Below, one piece after another: positions 47,669 through 57,620 of a stretch of DNA of 64,000 bases (positions within the stretch are counted from its first letter, which is position 1; the number at the start of each line of letters is the position of its first letter). Made by a program: the position numbers and the translations under genes. The stretch is from Candidatus Brocadiaceae bacterium S225 (GTDB taxonomy: Bacteria; Planctomycetota; Brocadiia; Brocadiales; Scalinduaceae), in NCBI GenBank assembly GCA_007859995.1, contig SMSL01000003.1:1-64000 (forward strand), in the 5' to 3' direction. The notes under the pieces were generated by a model, which worked only from the letters and a program-made list of their open reading frames with translations, did no database searches and was not told where the DNA came from.

Positions 47669-47998
47669 TTAACGATAGGGATCAAGTATGCTTTTCTTTT
47701 TATCATCCACAGGTGCTTTTTCATGTTGTATTTCTTGGCCTGGCTGTAAGGGTATTGCCCTTCCTTCCTTTGTTAATTTTTCAACCCTTTCAAAGTCCCT
47801 CGGAACATATCCATAACCTTTTCCATAATATTTTTTTAAACCGTTAATTGTTTTCATAATTAATGGAAACAATAGTATTAAAATTGCGAGTGCCAAAAAA
47901 TAAATAAGAAAATACTGCTTTGAAGTATGACTTATTCCTAACCAAGCCAACATTCTTCTCTTAAAAGATTTCTTACGCACACGCATGTGCTTAGCCAT
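47669..47998 (-). CDS. Small single-pass membrane protein, unknown function
   Basis: The 109-residue protein has a strongly basic start (MRVRKKSFKRRM), one membrane helix (about 29-50, YFLIYFLALAILILLFPLIM) and a Lys/Asp-rich soluble tail ending SILDPYR. I recognise no family. It lies 35 bases downstream of the O-antigen-ligase-like gene on the same strand and is probably part of its transcript. Confidence 0.5.
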   Translation of the reverse strand: MAKHMRVRKKSFKRRMLAWLGISHTSKQYFLIYFLALAILILLFPLIMKTINGLKKYYGKGYGYVPRDFERVEKLTKEGRAIPLQPGQEIQHEKAPVDDKKKSILDPYR

Positions 47999-48033
47999 AT
48001 ATCTTCTTCTTTAAAATACAGGTTATAATAAAC

Positions 48034-49473
48034 TTAAATTTTTTTAGATACTTTCTTCGATTCGTCCAATTTACATGCTGTATTTTTCTGTATAAATATG
48101 GACTTAGTATCTATTTCTTTATGTTCATCCTTCTCTGCATAGTATAGGACTACAAGAAGTCCCATTAAAAACCAAAAAGGCTCCATGATCCTGACGATAA
48201 TAAAGGTATTTGAACCTACTGAATGAAGTAAAAGTGATACAAACCCGGCAAGCACTCCCATGGACAAACCTTTTACAAAACTGTCGTTGGAAATTCTATG
48301 TACCTCTAATATAAACCTGAAAATCGAGTACATCAGGTACATATATATGCTGAAACCTAATATACCCAGTTCAATCAGCGTTCTGAAATATTGGGCATCT
48401 ATAAACCAATAGCCTGTTATACCATACCCGAATATAGGATGATATTTCAGATCTTTAATAACCCCTTGCCAGCTCATAACTCTCAACGAGGCTGATGAGT
48501 CTAATGCCAGATTCGTTCCCCCCACTTTCGCCTGATAGCCCTTTTCCGTCTTAAATGTACCGCTGAATCTATCCTTTACGTTCTCTGGTAAAATAAACGG
48601 ACTTATAGCGACTATGACAATTACTGTGCCTATTAATAGCAACTTCTTTTTATTCAATACAAGAAAAACGAGGTACATAAAAGGTAACCCCATCCATGCT
48701 GCCCTGGACTCTGTAGCCATAATTACAATCAAGGACAAAATTATTAAACCTGTCAGGAGTGTTTTTGTTCTTATGTTTTCACTTGTCAGAAAGAGACCTA
48801 TACTGACGGACATCATCATTATCAGATACCCACCGAATGTACCTGGTTCACCTTCAGCACCTTCAAATGGAGCCGTTACCCTTTTCCCTGCAGGTATTTG
48901 CATAAAACCCATAAAAGCGGTTATTGCGCACGTTATCAGTAAAAGTATTACAAAGATCTTCACCTGCTCCTTTGTCTTTATAAAATTGACCACCATAAAG
49001 AAAACTACAAAGTATTCAAAATATTTTAAAACAAAGAAGAGCCCAACCACATTGATCTTGCCATAAATACCACCCATGATAGTCGAGAAGAAACAGATTA
49101 AAGTATAAGCTATAATCCCTCTGTTTAAAGGTGTCTTTGGAAATAGCCCATATTCCTTTTTAATTGCAGACCTGAGAAACCAGCTAAGTGATAATATAAC
49201 AAGGAGCAAGTCGTCCATACGAATGGTAAAGCCCTTTCCCTGTGTCTCCCTCTGACCAAACTCAGGTGACAGTAACATGGAAAAAACCAGCAAATATAAA
49301 GCAATTGGAGGCCAGACAAAACTAACCAAAAATATTACTATTCCCAATGTGGCGGCAAGGACCAATATTGGCATCGCCCTGGTTATAACAAAACCAACAA
49401 CGCAACCAATAAGGAGAATACCCATCAACACGAAAATCAGGTTTAAGTCAATTTGTTTCGTACCGTTAGCCAT
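48034..49473 (-). CDS. O-antigen ligase/polymerase family protein (Wzy/WaaL-like)
   Basis: The 479-residue protein has about ten to twelve membrane helices and a large periplasmic loop. The Wzy_C/O-antigen ligase pattern is seen in ATESRAAWMGLPFMYLVF and in SWQGVIKDLKYHPIFGYGIT with GYW. In exosortase-associated loci this protein polymerises or ligates the exopolysaccharide. It sits 121 bases after the Wza-fusion gene. Confidence 0.82.
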   Translation of the reverse strand: MANGTKQIDLNLIFVLMGILLIGCVVGFVITRAMPILVLAATLGIVIFLVSFVWPPIALYLLVFSMLLSPEFGQRETQGKGFTIRMDDLLLVILSLSWFLRSAIKKEYGLFPKTPLNRGIIAYTLICFFSTIMGGIYGKINVVGLFFVLKYFEYFVVFFMVVNFIKTKEQVKIFVILLLITCAITAFMGFMQIPAGKRVTAPFEGAEGEPGTFGGYLIMMMSVSIGLFLTSENIRTKTLLTGLIILSLIVIMATESRAAWMGLPFMYLVFLVLNKKKLLLIGTVIVIVAISPFILPENVKDRFSGTFKTEKGYQAKVGGTNLALDSSASLRVMSWQGVIKDLKYHPIFGYGITGYWFIDAQYFRTLIELGILGFSIYMYLMYSIFRFILEVHRISNDSFVKGLSMGVLAGFVSLLLHSVGSNTFIIVRIMEPFWFLMGLLVVLYYAEKDEHKEIDTKSIFIQKNTACKLDESKKVSKKI

Positions 49474-49594
49474 TATTTAAACTCGCCAATAGTTGCTATA
49501 GAAGATTAGAGAGAGGATTTGGTACATCATACAAGATTTCACATTTTTTTTCTTCAATCAGATAATAATGCTTAATTCAAATTTGTTCGTTGTT

Positions 49595-52351
49595 TTATTT
49601 AGTGTTCTGACCTTGCCAGGCACCTGCCGATGGTGGCAGTTGTGGTGTTGTTATTATTTCTTGTACTGATGGAGCAGGATCACGTCGGAAAGGGAAGCCA
49701 TCCATCCGTGGTAGAGCTGTGGCATCGTAAAAATTGGAAGGTAACTGAGCAATCTGGAGAAAAGGCCCAAATGCTCTTACTAAATTTCGTATATCCCCAA
49801 GGATATTTCTCGCTACATAAACAACATCACCGCTATTTAATGGGATATTTTTTCTGAAATCACCCCGTTGATAAATATCTGTTAAATTGACTTTTATGGT
49901 CTCAGGCATTTCCGCGGATCCTCTTATTACAAGTACCTGTCTAGGCTTACCATACACGGTAGGCCCACCAGCATTAATGACTGCTTCCAGCAACGAAATA
50001 TCCTTGTCAAAGTTGAATAAACCGGGCCTTGCCACTTCACCCATTACAAACACTCTATTCTTAATTTCCGTCTTGCTGGGTATAAAAAAGACATCACCGT
50101 CCTCAACGATTACATCCTGGCGGAAATCAGACCTGAAAAGCGCATCGAATATGTTTAAAAAATATGTTTTTCTGTCCCTTACCAGTCGTACGTGTGTTAA
50201 ATCTGCAATGGGTAAATGGCCTCCAGCTCTTGATAAGAACTCTGAAAATCTTTCTTTGCCATAAAGTGAATATATACCTGGTCCGGTTGGTTGTCGCGGT
50301 AAGGGTTTTACTGCTCCAAAGATTGACAGAGTGTAAGCCTTCTTAAAATCATCTGGTATTTCTACCTTAATAAATGGATCCTTAAACACTTCACTTAATT
50401 GTGCAGTGAATTCTTCTTCTAACTCTGTCGGTGTAAAACCCGTTACATTGAAATTTTTGATGTAAGAAAATGATACAGTACTTTGAGGTGAAACTATGAC
50501 CTCATATTTCTTTTCATCTAAACCTACCCAAAATGTTATTGATAATTTATCTTTTGGTCCAATCCGGTACTCAGGAACACCGTTAACTTCCCTCCATGAC
50601 TTATATTCCTTAACAGGAATCAAGTCACCTTTTTCTACAAACGGATAAGCATATTTCCCTGCCTCATCTGATTCAGGATTGGCACCAATCGTTGTTTTAT
50701 CTTCATGTCTATTATCCGTGGATTCACCATAATTTAACGCAATATCTATCCTTCTGCCTTCCTGCCATGCACTATCTTCTCCGGCTTCATTCATAAAATG
50801 TGAATCTCTCCTGGTATCAATCTCAATTCTTTCTTGAGATATATCTTTGGAAATAAAGAAATCAGTCACTGTTTTAAACCTTGCTTCTGAAAGAGCATAG
50901 TTAATTGAAGATTGTTTTGGGTTAACTTTTCCAGAGTAAGCAGTTTTTTTTAACTCTAAAACAGTTCCTTCAACACTATTAAGAACATTTAATAGATTGT
51001 TTAAGGATTTAATTGATTCTGCACTAAGATCTGACGTTTCCGTATCAAAAAAAACAGAGGTATGCAATACCGGTACTGGAAGTGTAATCTCTTCCGTCCC
51101 ATCAACTAAATCATTTTCAGTCTGTAGCTCTGCCAGCTCATCTATGCCCCTTAGCCATATCTTTACTCCTTCTCCGTAAGTTGTGACAGCAATGTCGAGA
51201 CTGTTATCAGAATTAAAATCCGCAAACCCGATATCAAAATAATGACCATCCTTAGGCAGCCCTTCATCTCTGGCAATCATCCATTTAAACGTACTTGACT
51301 GATACCACACAATAATTCCATGGTTATCGCTTAATGTAGCGGCTATATCCAATAAACCGTCATTGTTAAGGTCTACGGCCTTTGCTCTCCAGAAATTTCC
51401 TTTTTCCGCAAGTACTTTCTTTTTTGAGAAGGTTCCCTTGCCATTGCCGTAATGTATTGTAACGCCATCAAAATTTGCAGCAGATATAATATCAGGGTTA
51501 CCATCACCATTGACATCCGCCACATCAACTCCCCAAAATGAACCTTCTTCAACTATAGGGGTTGTCGCAGACCATCTGCCGTCGCCGGAACCAAGCCATA
51601 CTCTCAGTGCGCCTCCATCATGTCCCCAAGACGCACCCACTATATCAATTTTTCCATCATTATTAAGATCTCCTACCGCGACATCACTATACATATTCCT
51701 GCGTGTTGGACCTGATTCTTGAAGGAAAGTGCCTTTACCGGTTCCCATCCAGACATTAATACCTCCTTTAACTACACTTGTTTTATTGGCTGCTATAACA
51801 TCCAGGTTGCCATCATTATCTATGTCAGCAAGCTTGAGACCATCAAATAAATCTTTTTCAGAAATAGGTTGTGGGTCTTCAAATCTGCCATTTTCGTTAA
51901 TCCATACCTGTACACCGTTTGTATCTCCCATGCTTGTTGAAACAATATCAAGCCAGCCATCATTATTGAGATCTCCAGAGGCTAGCGAACGGATATCCCC
52001 CTTTATTCTGAAACGCTGTGACCTTTTCCAATTACCGGCATCATCACCAAACCAGAGAAATATTGCCCCAGGCTCATAACTTCCACCAGCAATATCAATC
52101 TTCCCGTCGTTATTAAAATCACCTAATGTTAAGGAACGAAAATGACCTGACTGTTGGGGACCAAAGTTTCTGGACCATATTTGATCAGATCTATGTCGGT
52201 AAACTCCGGGTCCTTTAAAAGGTACTTTTTCGCTATCCAGAAGATTTCCAGAGCCAATATCCCCGATATCCCGAAGATTTCCACAACCAACAAGGATGAC
52301 GAGAAGAATTAAGGTACTTATTATTTTGATTTTCTTTGATACAACTGCCAC
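49595..52351 (-). CDS. FG-GAP/OmpA/Wza fusion lipoprotein (outer-membrane polysaccharide export)
   Basis: This 918-residue lipoprotein (lipobox LVGC, Cys23) combines parts normally found in separate proteins. First, seven FG-GAP/VCBS repeats (about 75-395) with calcium-loop motifs such as DFNNDGKIDIA, DLNNDGWLDIV, DVNGDGNPDII and DFNSDNSLDIA, which would form a seven-bladed propeller. Second, an OmpA-like peptidoglycan-binding domain (about 430-545; HTSVFFDTETSDLS, then YALSEARFKTVTDFFISKDI and EGRRIDIAL). Third, the polysaccharide export domain (YRIGPKDKLSITFWVGLDEK, about 590-670). Fourth, SLBB repeats (FGAVKPLPRQPTGPGIYSLY, VFVMGEVARPGLFNFDKDIS). The C-terminal part is Wza-like and should form the outer-membrane pore. 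The start is GTG with GGAGAAAG 8 bases upstream. It lies downstream of the Wzc-like kinase gene. Confidence 0.88.
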   Translation of the reverse strand: MAVVSKKIKIISTLILLVILVGCGNLRDIGDIGSGNLLDSEKVPFKGPGVYRHRSDQIWSRNFGPQQSGHFRSLTLGDFNNDGKIDIAGGSYEPGAIFLWFGDDAGNWKRSQRFRIKGDIRSLASGDLNNDGWLDIVSTSMGDTNGVQVWINENGRFEDPQPISEKDLFDGLKLADIDNDGNLDVIAANKTSVVKGGINVWMGTGKGTFLQESGPTRRNMYSDVAVGDLNNDGKIDIVGASWGHDGGALRVWLGSGDGRWSATTPIVEEGSFWGVDVADVNGDGNPDIISAANFDGVTIHYGNGKGTFSKKKVLAEKGNFWRAKAVDLNNDGLLDIAATLSDNHGIIVWYQSSTFKWMIARDEGLPKDGHYFDIGFADFNSDNSLDIAVTTYGEGVKIWLRGIDELAELQTENDLVDGTEEITLPVPVLHTSVFFDTETSDLSAESIKSLNNLLNVLNSVEGTVLELKKTAYSGKVNPKQSSINYALSEARFKTVTDFFISKDISQERIEIDTRRDSHFMNEAGEDSAWQEGRRIDIALNYGESTDNRHEDKTTIGANPESDEAGKYAYPFVEKGDLIPVKEYKSWREVNGVPEYRIGPKDKLSITFWVGLDEKKYEVIVSPQSTVSFSYIKNFNVTGFTPTELEEEFTAQLSEVFKDPFIKVEIPDDFKKAYTLSIFGAVKPLPRQPTGPGIYSLYGKERFSEFLSRAGGHLPIADLTHVRLVRDRKTYFLNIFDALFRSDFRQDVIVEDGDVFFIPSKTEIKNRVFVMGEVARPGLFNFDKDISLLEAVINAGGPTVYGKPRQVLVIRGSAEMPETIKVNLTDIYQRGDFRKNIPLNSGDVVYVARNILGDIRNLVRAFGPFLQIAQLPSNFYDATALPRMDGFPFRRDPAPSVQEIITTPQLPPSAGAWQGQNTK

Positions 52352-52510
52352 TATTTGCTTTCTCCAGATAAAAATGTAATAATAACAATTATTACCGCCT
52401 TAGGGACTTGCACACATCTTTTGAAATTTTAAAATATTATATAGACCTTTGTTATCTTTTTTGAACATACTATTCTGTAACTGGTACATATTTATTTGTG
52501 GTTTATTGCA

Positions 52511-55036
52511 TCAGTACTTTAAAATACCAAATTGCCACAGTAAGCCGTAAAAGAGTAATGTAGATGTAATGATCAGGATAATAATTTTCAGCCATTTTTT
52601 CCATAGTCTTTCCTTTAAGGAGTTTGGTCTTTCCTGACTTGCCTGAGGCTGCCCTCTTCTTTTACCGCCTTTGATCTTTGCCGATAAATTATTTATTACA
52701 CCCGGTACCTTGAACCATCTCTTAATCAAATTTTTATATTTCGGTTCATTTATTTCAGGTGTTTCTTCCTCATTCCCCTCCTCTTTCTCTCCTATAATGA
52801 TTTTTAATAATTTATTCGTCATTTTTGGTATTTTAAACCATTTCTTGTACCACGGTACTACCGTTTCTTCTCCTTCTGAACCGTAACCATAATAATATCC
52901 ATAATAACCGTAGTCCTTATAGTCCTTACCTGTTTCAGGTTTCAGGCCATTCAAGACTACACCGATTACGGTTGCCTTTGAATTTACGAGTTGTGTCTTT
53001 GCACGCTTGAGAGCGCCTCTTGCGACTTGGCCTACTTGGTATACCATAACCACACCATCTGCTTTTGTTGATGCTATCACTGCATCGGTAGTTGGGAGAA
53101 CAGGTGAACAATCAAGCAATATAATATCATATGAACTCTCTACCTGGGAAAGGATTTCACTCAGTCTGGAGGAATTAAGTAGTTCAGATGAGTTTGGAGG
53201 TATTAAACCTGAAGTTATTATGTTCAGATTATTAATTCCAGGTGCTGTTGTCGTTATATCTTCCATTCCCATCTTTCCCATTATTATATCTGTATCGGTT
53301 CTTATTACCTCATCCCAACTATAATTCCCTAAAATGACATCAGATAATCCCGGCTCTCTTTCTATTCCGAACATTTGGTTTACCATAGGCTTCCTCAAAT
53401 CAGCGTCTATCAAGAGCACCTTTTTGCCAATCTGTGCAGATGCCATAGCAAGATTACACGCTATGGTGGTTTTTCCTTCCCTCATAGAAGAGCTGGTAAT
53501 TGCTATGATTTTCATCTGCCGTTCTACTGCAATAAATTCTACCCCGGTACGTAAGGATCTATAGCTTTCTGCTATAGTAGATCTTGGCGCAAAATGAGAT
53601 ACCAATCGGGCATTCAGTTCGAGCACCTCTTCTGATAATTCAGTGCTTCTCTTTTTCAACAAGGTATCTTTGATTTGTTCAGTACCCATGAACGGGATTA
53701 CTCCAACAACCGGAACTCCAAGAAATCCTTCCACATCTTCGATTGTGCCAATGGAAGTATCCATGGTCTCACGTACAAAGGCCATCACCACTCCCAAAAT
53801 AAACCCTATGAGAGCGCCAATCACTGATGTAGTTGTAGTGGTAGGTGGATTTATCGGGAAAGTTGGTATAATAGCAGGCCTTACAATTGTTATTTCCTGT
53901 ATCTTTTCGGCTTCCTTTATCAATACTTCCTGGTACTTCTGTTCTAAAGAACTAAGAAGTGTTTGATAACCTTTGACATCGTTATTAATCCTTTCCATGT
54001 CAAAACTGATTTCAGGAAGTGAAAGAAACACTTTCAGTTGTTTGACCCTCTCCGTTTCTGACGATTTTTGGATTTCCAGTTGCCTTTCCTTTTCAGCAAG
54101 TAAGTAGTCTCCCATGTTCTCCATTATAGCATTTATTTCCGTATCTATTCTTTTTACTTCAGGATGGTTTTCAGTAAAGTCAATTAATAATACATTTCTT
54201 TCTAATTGCAGTTTGTCTAAATTGGCATTGAGAGTTGTAAATACAGGACTTATTTCTGTTGAATAAAAGCCTACTACCTTTTCTTTAGGCAATGATTTCT
54301 GGAACTTGAGATGCTCTATTAAGTTTTCAATATCTTCCGCCTTTTCTTTGGCTTCATTAAGTCTTTCTTCCGCCTCTTCCAATCTCCTGGAAGTGTCTTT
54401 GGAATGGGTCTCCATTGAAACAAAGCGTTTGTCCTGCCTTAGCTTTTTAAGCTCTTGCTGAGATGTCTTTAAAGCCTTGACAATTGTATCTAATCTCTTT
54501 TCAATGAAGTTCCTTGCTTCGTAAGTACGTAAATTTTTTTCCTTGGAGTTTATCTCCTGAAATGCCTCAGCAACTCCGTTGGCCAATTCCATTGAAAATC
54601 TTGGCTCTCTTGAGGTTGCTGATATGTTTATTATGTCAGTGTCTCCCTCCACTACGGTATTCAACTTATTTTTCAGATCAATGATGATATTCATCATATC
54701 GGGGTCATTTCTAATATCCTTACTTGAAATTTCATTATCAATAAGCCCCATGTTTTTGGCTGCTAACTCCACGACTGGAAGGCTGGTCGCTATAGCAGAT
54801 TGCGTCTCTAACGAATCGGCATCGGACCATGATATGGTCTCAATGTATAGGCCGGTAACCGTTGTACTTTTTTCTACTCTTATGCTTGATGTTGCTTTAT
54901 ACAATGGAGTAGGCTGTTTTGAGAGAGAGAAAATTAAACTGAAAAGCCCAATGGTAATAGTAGCAAAGGCGATAATAAGTTTGCGCTTTTGCATTATCCT
55001 GGTGTAATCTCTAAGGTTTAAATCATACTGAGCCAT
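52511..55036 (-). CDS. Wzc-like chain-length/tyrosine-kinase protein with extra C-terminal membrane tail
   Basis: The 841-residue protein has the Wzz domain (membrane helix about 19-38 and a large periplasmic coiled-coil region), a GNVR-type segment, a second membrane helix (about 400-420) and a BY-kinase domain: SSSMREGKTTIACNLA (Walker A), VLLIDADLRKPM (A prime), IILLDCSPVLPTTDA (Walker B). The tyrosine cluster YKDYGYYGYYYGYG (about 703-717) normally ends the protein. Here ~120 more residues follow, with two similar segments (WYKKWFKIPKMTNKL and IKRWFKVPGVINNL) and a final membrane helix (about 815-835). It controls polymer length together with the Wza-like exporter. Confidence 0.88.
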   Translation of the reverse strand: MAQYDLNLRDYTRIMQKRKLIIAFATITIGLFSLIFSLSKQPTPLYKATSSIRVEKSTTVTGLYIETISWSDADSLETQSAIATSLPVVELAAKNMGLIDNEISSKDIRNDPDMMNIIIDLKNKLNTVVEGDTDIINISATSREPRFSMELANGVAEAFQEINSKEKNLRTYEARNFIEKRLDTIVKALKTSQQELKKLRQDKRFVSMETHSKDTSRRLEEAEERLNEAKEKAEDIENLIEHLKFQKSLPKEKVVGFYSTEISPVFTTLNANLDKLQLERNVLLIDFTENHPEVKRIDTEINAIMENMGDYLLAEKERQLEIQKSSETERVKQLKVFLSLPEISFDMERINNDVKGYQTLLSSLEQKYQEVLIKEAEKIQEITIVRPAIIPTFPINPPTTTTTSVIGALIGFILGVVMAFVRETMDTSIGTIEDVEGFLGVPVVGVIPFMGTEQIKDTLLKKRSTELSEEVLELNARLVSHFAPRSTIAESYRSLRTGVEFIAVERQMKIIAITSSSMREGKTTIACNLAMASAQIGKKVLLIDADLRKPMVNQMFGIEREPGLSDVILGNYSWDEVIRTDTDIIMGKMGMEDITTTAPGINNLNIITSGLIPPNSSELLNSSRLSEILSQVESSYDIILLDCSPVLPTTDAVIASTKADGVVMVYQVGQVARGALKRAKTQLVNSKATVIGVVLNGLKPETGKDYKDYGYYGYYYGYGSEGEETVVPWYKKWFKIPKMTNKLLKIIIGEKEEGNEEETPEINEPKYKNLIKRWFKVPGVINNLSAKIKGGKRRGQPQASQERPNSLKERLWKKWLKIIILIITSTLLFYGLLWQFGILKY

Positions 55037-55261
55037 TTGTTTTATGCTCCTGTTTTGCTAAATATTGTTTACAAAGTAGGGCAGGGTAGATAGTTGCATG
55101 TCAGCTATTTTAAAATCATTATTTCTGTGTATATCAAACAAACCAAAAATTCTTCTCTACGATCATCGGAATTTAGAGCAGGGTTTTTGGTTTGTTTTAG
55201 CAGAAAAATAAATTTTTTTACAATCACTTGTATCTGTTAGATAAGACTATAAGATTATTTC

Positions 55262-57133
55262 TCAATAACCAGATAAAACTCCTTTGGGATTGTTTTTATT
55301 TTTTAATGCGACACTTGGGGATGAGCCTTTCATAGAAAAAGAGAATGCAAGGCCGTATAAAGCGTTTGAAGAGCATGGGTTAATCCGGAGTGTATTCTTA
55401 TACCCAATTATAGTTTCATGAAACATCTCTTCGTGCATATTGTCTAATCTGTAAGGGAAATCTGTATTATATTTCTCGAAAGGCTTAGTTTGTTCATGTG
55501 AACTGACATCACTAATTTTTTCATTATCCGTATCATCTAAAAGGTAAAATCGTTTGACTGAAAAGTTCTGATTACCTTCCGGTGCATCTTCTCTTCTTGC
55601 TATTGCGTCATCAAGATACATGGCTTTGCGGTAATAAGCATGGGCAAGGTTTAGAATGGCATTATTGTCATATGGGTTTTTAATTGTATCGTCTTCATAT
55701 CTATTTATAGCTTCATTAACTTCTATTTCTGTCTTGTCGTTTCTGGTTATATTGTACGTATAAACCCTGTAGTCTAAACGGGGTTTATTTTTAACAACCG
55801 CTTTTGCAGGTTCTAAGCTATTTGTTACTTGTAATTGCCTGGTATCAGATGGCATCTTGATTGATTGTACTAATTTCATATTGTCGTTTCCTTGTGAAAG
55901 AAGGAATGGGTATTGGTTTTCTACACGTTTTCCACTATCTCCTGTTTTTTTAGTATTTCTTTTTTTTGCCAGTATCATTTCCTCTGCAACATCATTTTGA
56001 TGCGGCATTTGATTCCGAAAAGACCGGTCCTCTTTTTCATGAAAACTGTCTTTTCTTGCATCGCTGTTAGTTCCATTATTTATATTTTTATCCGGATGGC
56101 CTCTGCCTTGATGGATGTATTTACCTGAAACAGCTTTTTTGTCGCTACTGATAATGTTAAAACTGTTTTTGTCCAGCAAAGCGTAGTGAAGGTTAATTTC
56201 CTTGGTCTTATTAAACTCTATAATTGCTTTATTGAGGTTTCCGTTCACAGCATGGTTTGTGCCAAGATTATAATGTGCTCTTTCGAGGGCATCTTTAATT
56301 TGAGGAAAACCGGGGTTTAGTTTCAATACCGTATTAAATGCGTCGATAGCATTATCATATTCCTTATTCTCCAGGCAGGAAGTGCCGATAGTGTAATATA
56401 TTTCGCTTAACGATTTACTGGCAATTGGATGTTCCGGTTTAAGCTCTAAAGCCTTTTCATATTCTAATTGTGATCTTTTTAATTTCCCTTCCTCTTTATA
56501 TGCATTTCCCAGATTTATGTGCGCATTGACAACATCTGTTTTTACTTTCTGATTTGCAGTTACCGGTAATGCACTAAAAACAATTTTTGTTGCCGCTTCA
56601 TTAAGATTAATATCTATTGCCTTCTTGAATTCGGATAGTGCCTCATTCACCATGCCCTTTAATCCATATGTAGTGCCTAATCGCACATATGATTCTAAAT
56701 GATGTGGGTTTGCTTCTATCGCACTTTTGAATTCACAGATCGCCTGGTCGATCAGATCTCTTTCCGCATAAGCAATACCAAGTGTAAGATGGGCCAGGCC
56801 AACTTGATTCAGTTTTATTTGGCCTTGCTCCACACCAGTCAGGTTGTCAATATGATCTTTGCCGATTGCTATACTATCCGATTGTTTATTATTTGTATTG
56901 GTTATTGATGAAGGCTTCTCTATCGTGGGAATGTTTGCAGGAATTGCCTGGCGAGTCATGTTCTTTTTTTCAGGTTGCGGCAGAACTTGTCGTTCTCTTC
57001 CATCCAGGTTTATAGTGTTAACAAATTGTTGATCTGTTATATCTTGTTTTTTCACAAAACCATAGTTTGCACATGATATTGCTCCGGTTGATATGAAAAC
57101 AAGTGGTATTAGTAGGTTTGTAAGTTTTGACAT
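55262..57133 (-). CDS. TPR-repeat lipoprotein
   Basis: The protein of about 623 residues has an N-terminal lipoprotein signal ending AISC and at least six TPR units in its first half (for example LGIAYAERDLIDQAICEFKS and LGNAYKEEGKLKRSQLEYEK). A low-complexity linker and further TPR-like units lie toward the C-terminus. I start at ATG 57133 (MSKLTNLLIPLVFISTG); the open frame extends 18 codons upstream but disrupts the signal. TPR lipoproteins are typical of XrtA-type export systems as assembly factors. Confidence 0.72.
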   Translation of the reverse strand: MSKLTNLLIPLVFISTGAISCANYGFVKKQDITDQQFVNTINLDGRERQVLPQPEKKNMTRQAIPANIPTIEKPSSITNTNNKQSDSIAIGKDHIDNLTGVEQGQIKLNQVGLAHLTLGIAYAERDLIDQAICEFKSAIEANPHHLESYVRLGTTYGLKGMVNEALSEFKKAIDINLNEAATKIVFSALPVTANQKVKTDVVNAHINLGNAYKEEGKLKRSQLEYEKALELKPEHPIASKSLSEIYYTIGTSCLENKEYDNAIDAFNTVLKLNPGFPQIKDALERAHYNLGTNHAVNGNLNKAIIEFNKTKEINLHYALLDKNSFNIISSDKKAVSGKYIHQGRGHPDKNINNGTNSDARKDSFHEKEDRSFRNQMPHQNDVAEEMILAKKRNTKKTGDSGKRVENQYPFLLSQGNDNMKLVQSIKMPSDTRQLQVTNSLEPAKAVVKNKPRLDYRVYTYNITRNDKTEIEVNEAINRYEDDTIKNPYDNNAILNLAHAYYRKAMYLDDAIARREDAPEGNQNFSVKRFYLLDDTDNEKISDVSSHEQTKPFEKYNTDFPYRLDNMHEEMFHETIIGYKNTLRINPCSSNALYGLAFSFSMKGSSPSVALKNKNNPKGVLSGY

Positions 57134-57187
57134 AATAATGACCCTGATTCTATTCCTGATTCTATTAATGAATAAAACAAACAACAT

Positions 57188-57620
57188 CTTTACGTATTAT
57201 TATCAAGATTAAAAAGTTATGTTTAGCTGAACTTGCCTTGATCTGGTTGTTTTTGCAGAACAATTAATGTGAAAAGTTAATTGGAGGATCGCACGTTGTA
57301 TACCTTATGATCATTAAAGGTACTTCAGCTATTAGCGATTTGTTAACGTCTTGCTATGTGGAAGGTAGTTTGTTTAGATGCTGTTTTGCCAAACCAAAAA
57401 CGATCAATAATCTTTAGTGAGTAATGTCTTACGAAAAGCGTAGAGATTAAAGGAACCTTTTGGTAATGTCAACAAAAAAATTACACTATTTGAAGCTGTT
57501 AGAAACGGTATTACCAGACAGTGAAGTGATAAAAAAGCGGTGAGTTAGCATCCTTTCATTTCAACCTATTGACGCGTGTGAAGCTTCGTTACAGGTTTAG
57601 CGTCCTTCCGTTGAGTACCT
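57188..57620. other. 433-bp intergenic region between minus-strand genes
   Basis: A/T-rich stretch between the HD-GYP-like gene and the TPR lipoprotein gene. It probably holds the promoter of the TPR gene. I saw no sigma54 GG/GC pair, no terminator hairpin with a U-run and no repeat family member. Confidence 0.5.

Noticed and set aside
55262..57187. Longer start for the TPR lipoprotein
   Set aside because: The upstream 18 codons (MLFVLFINRIRNRIRVII) would precede a good lipoprotein signal starting at 57133.
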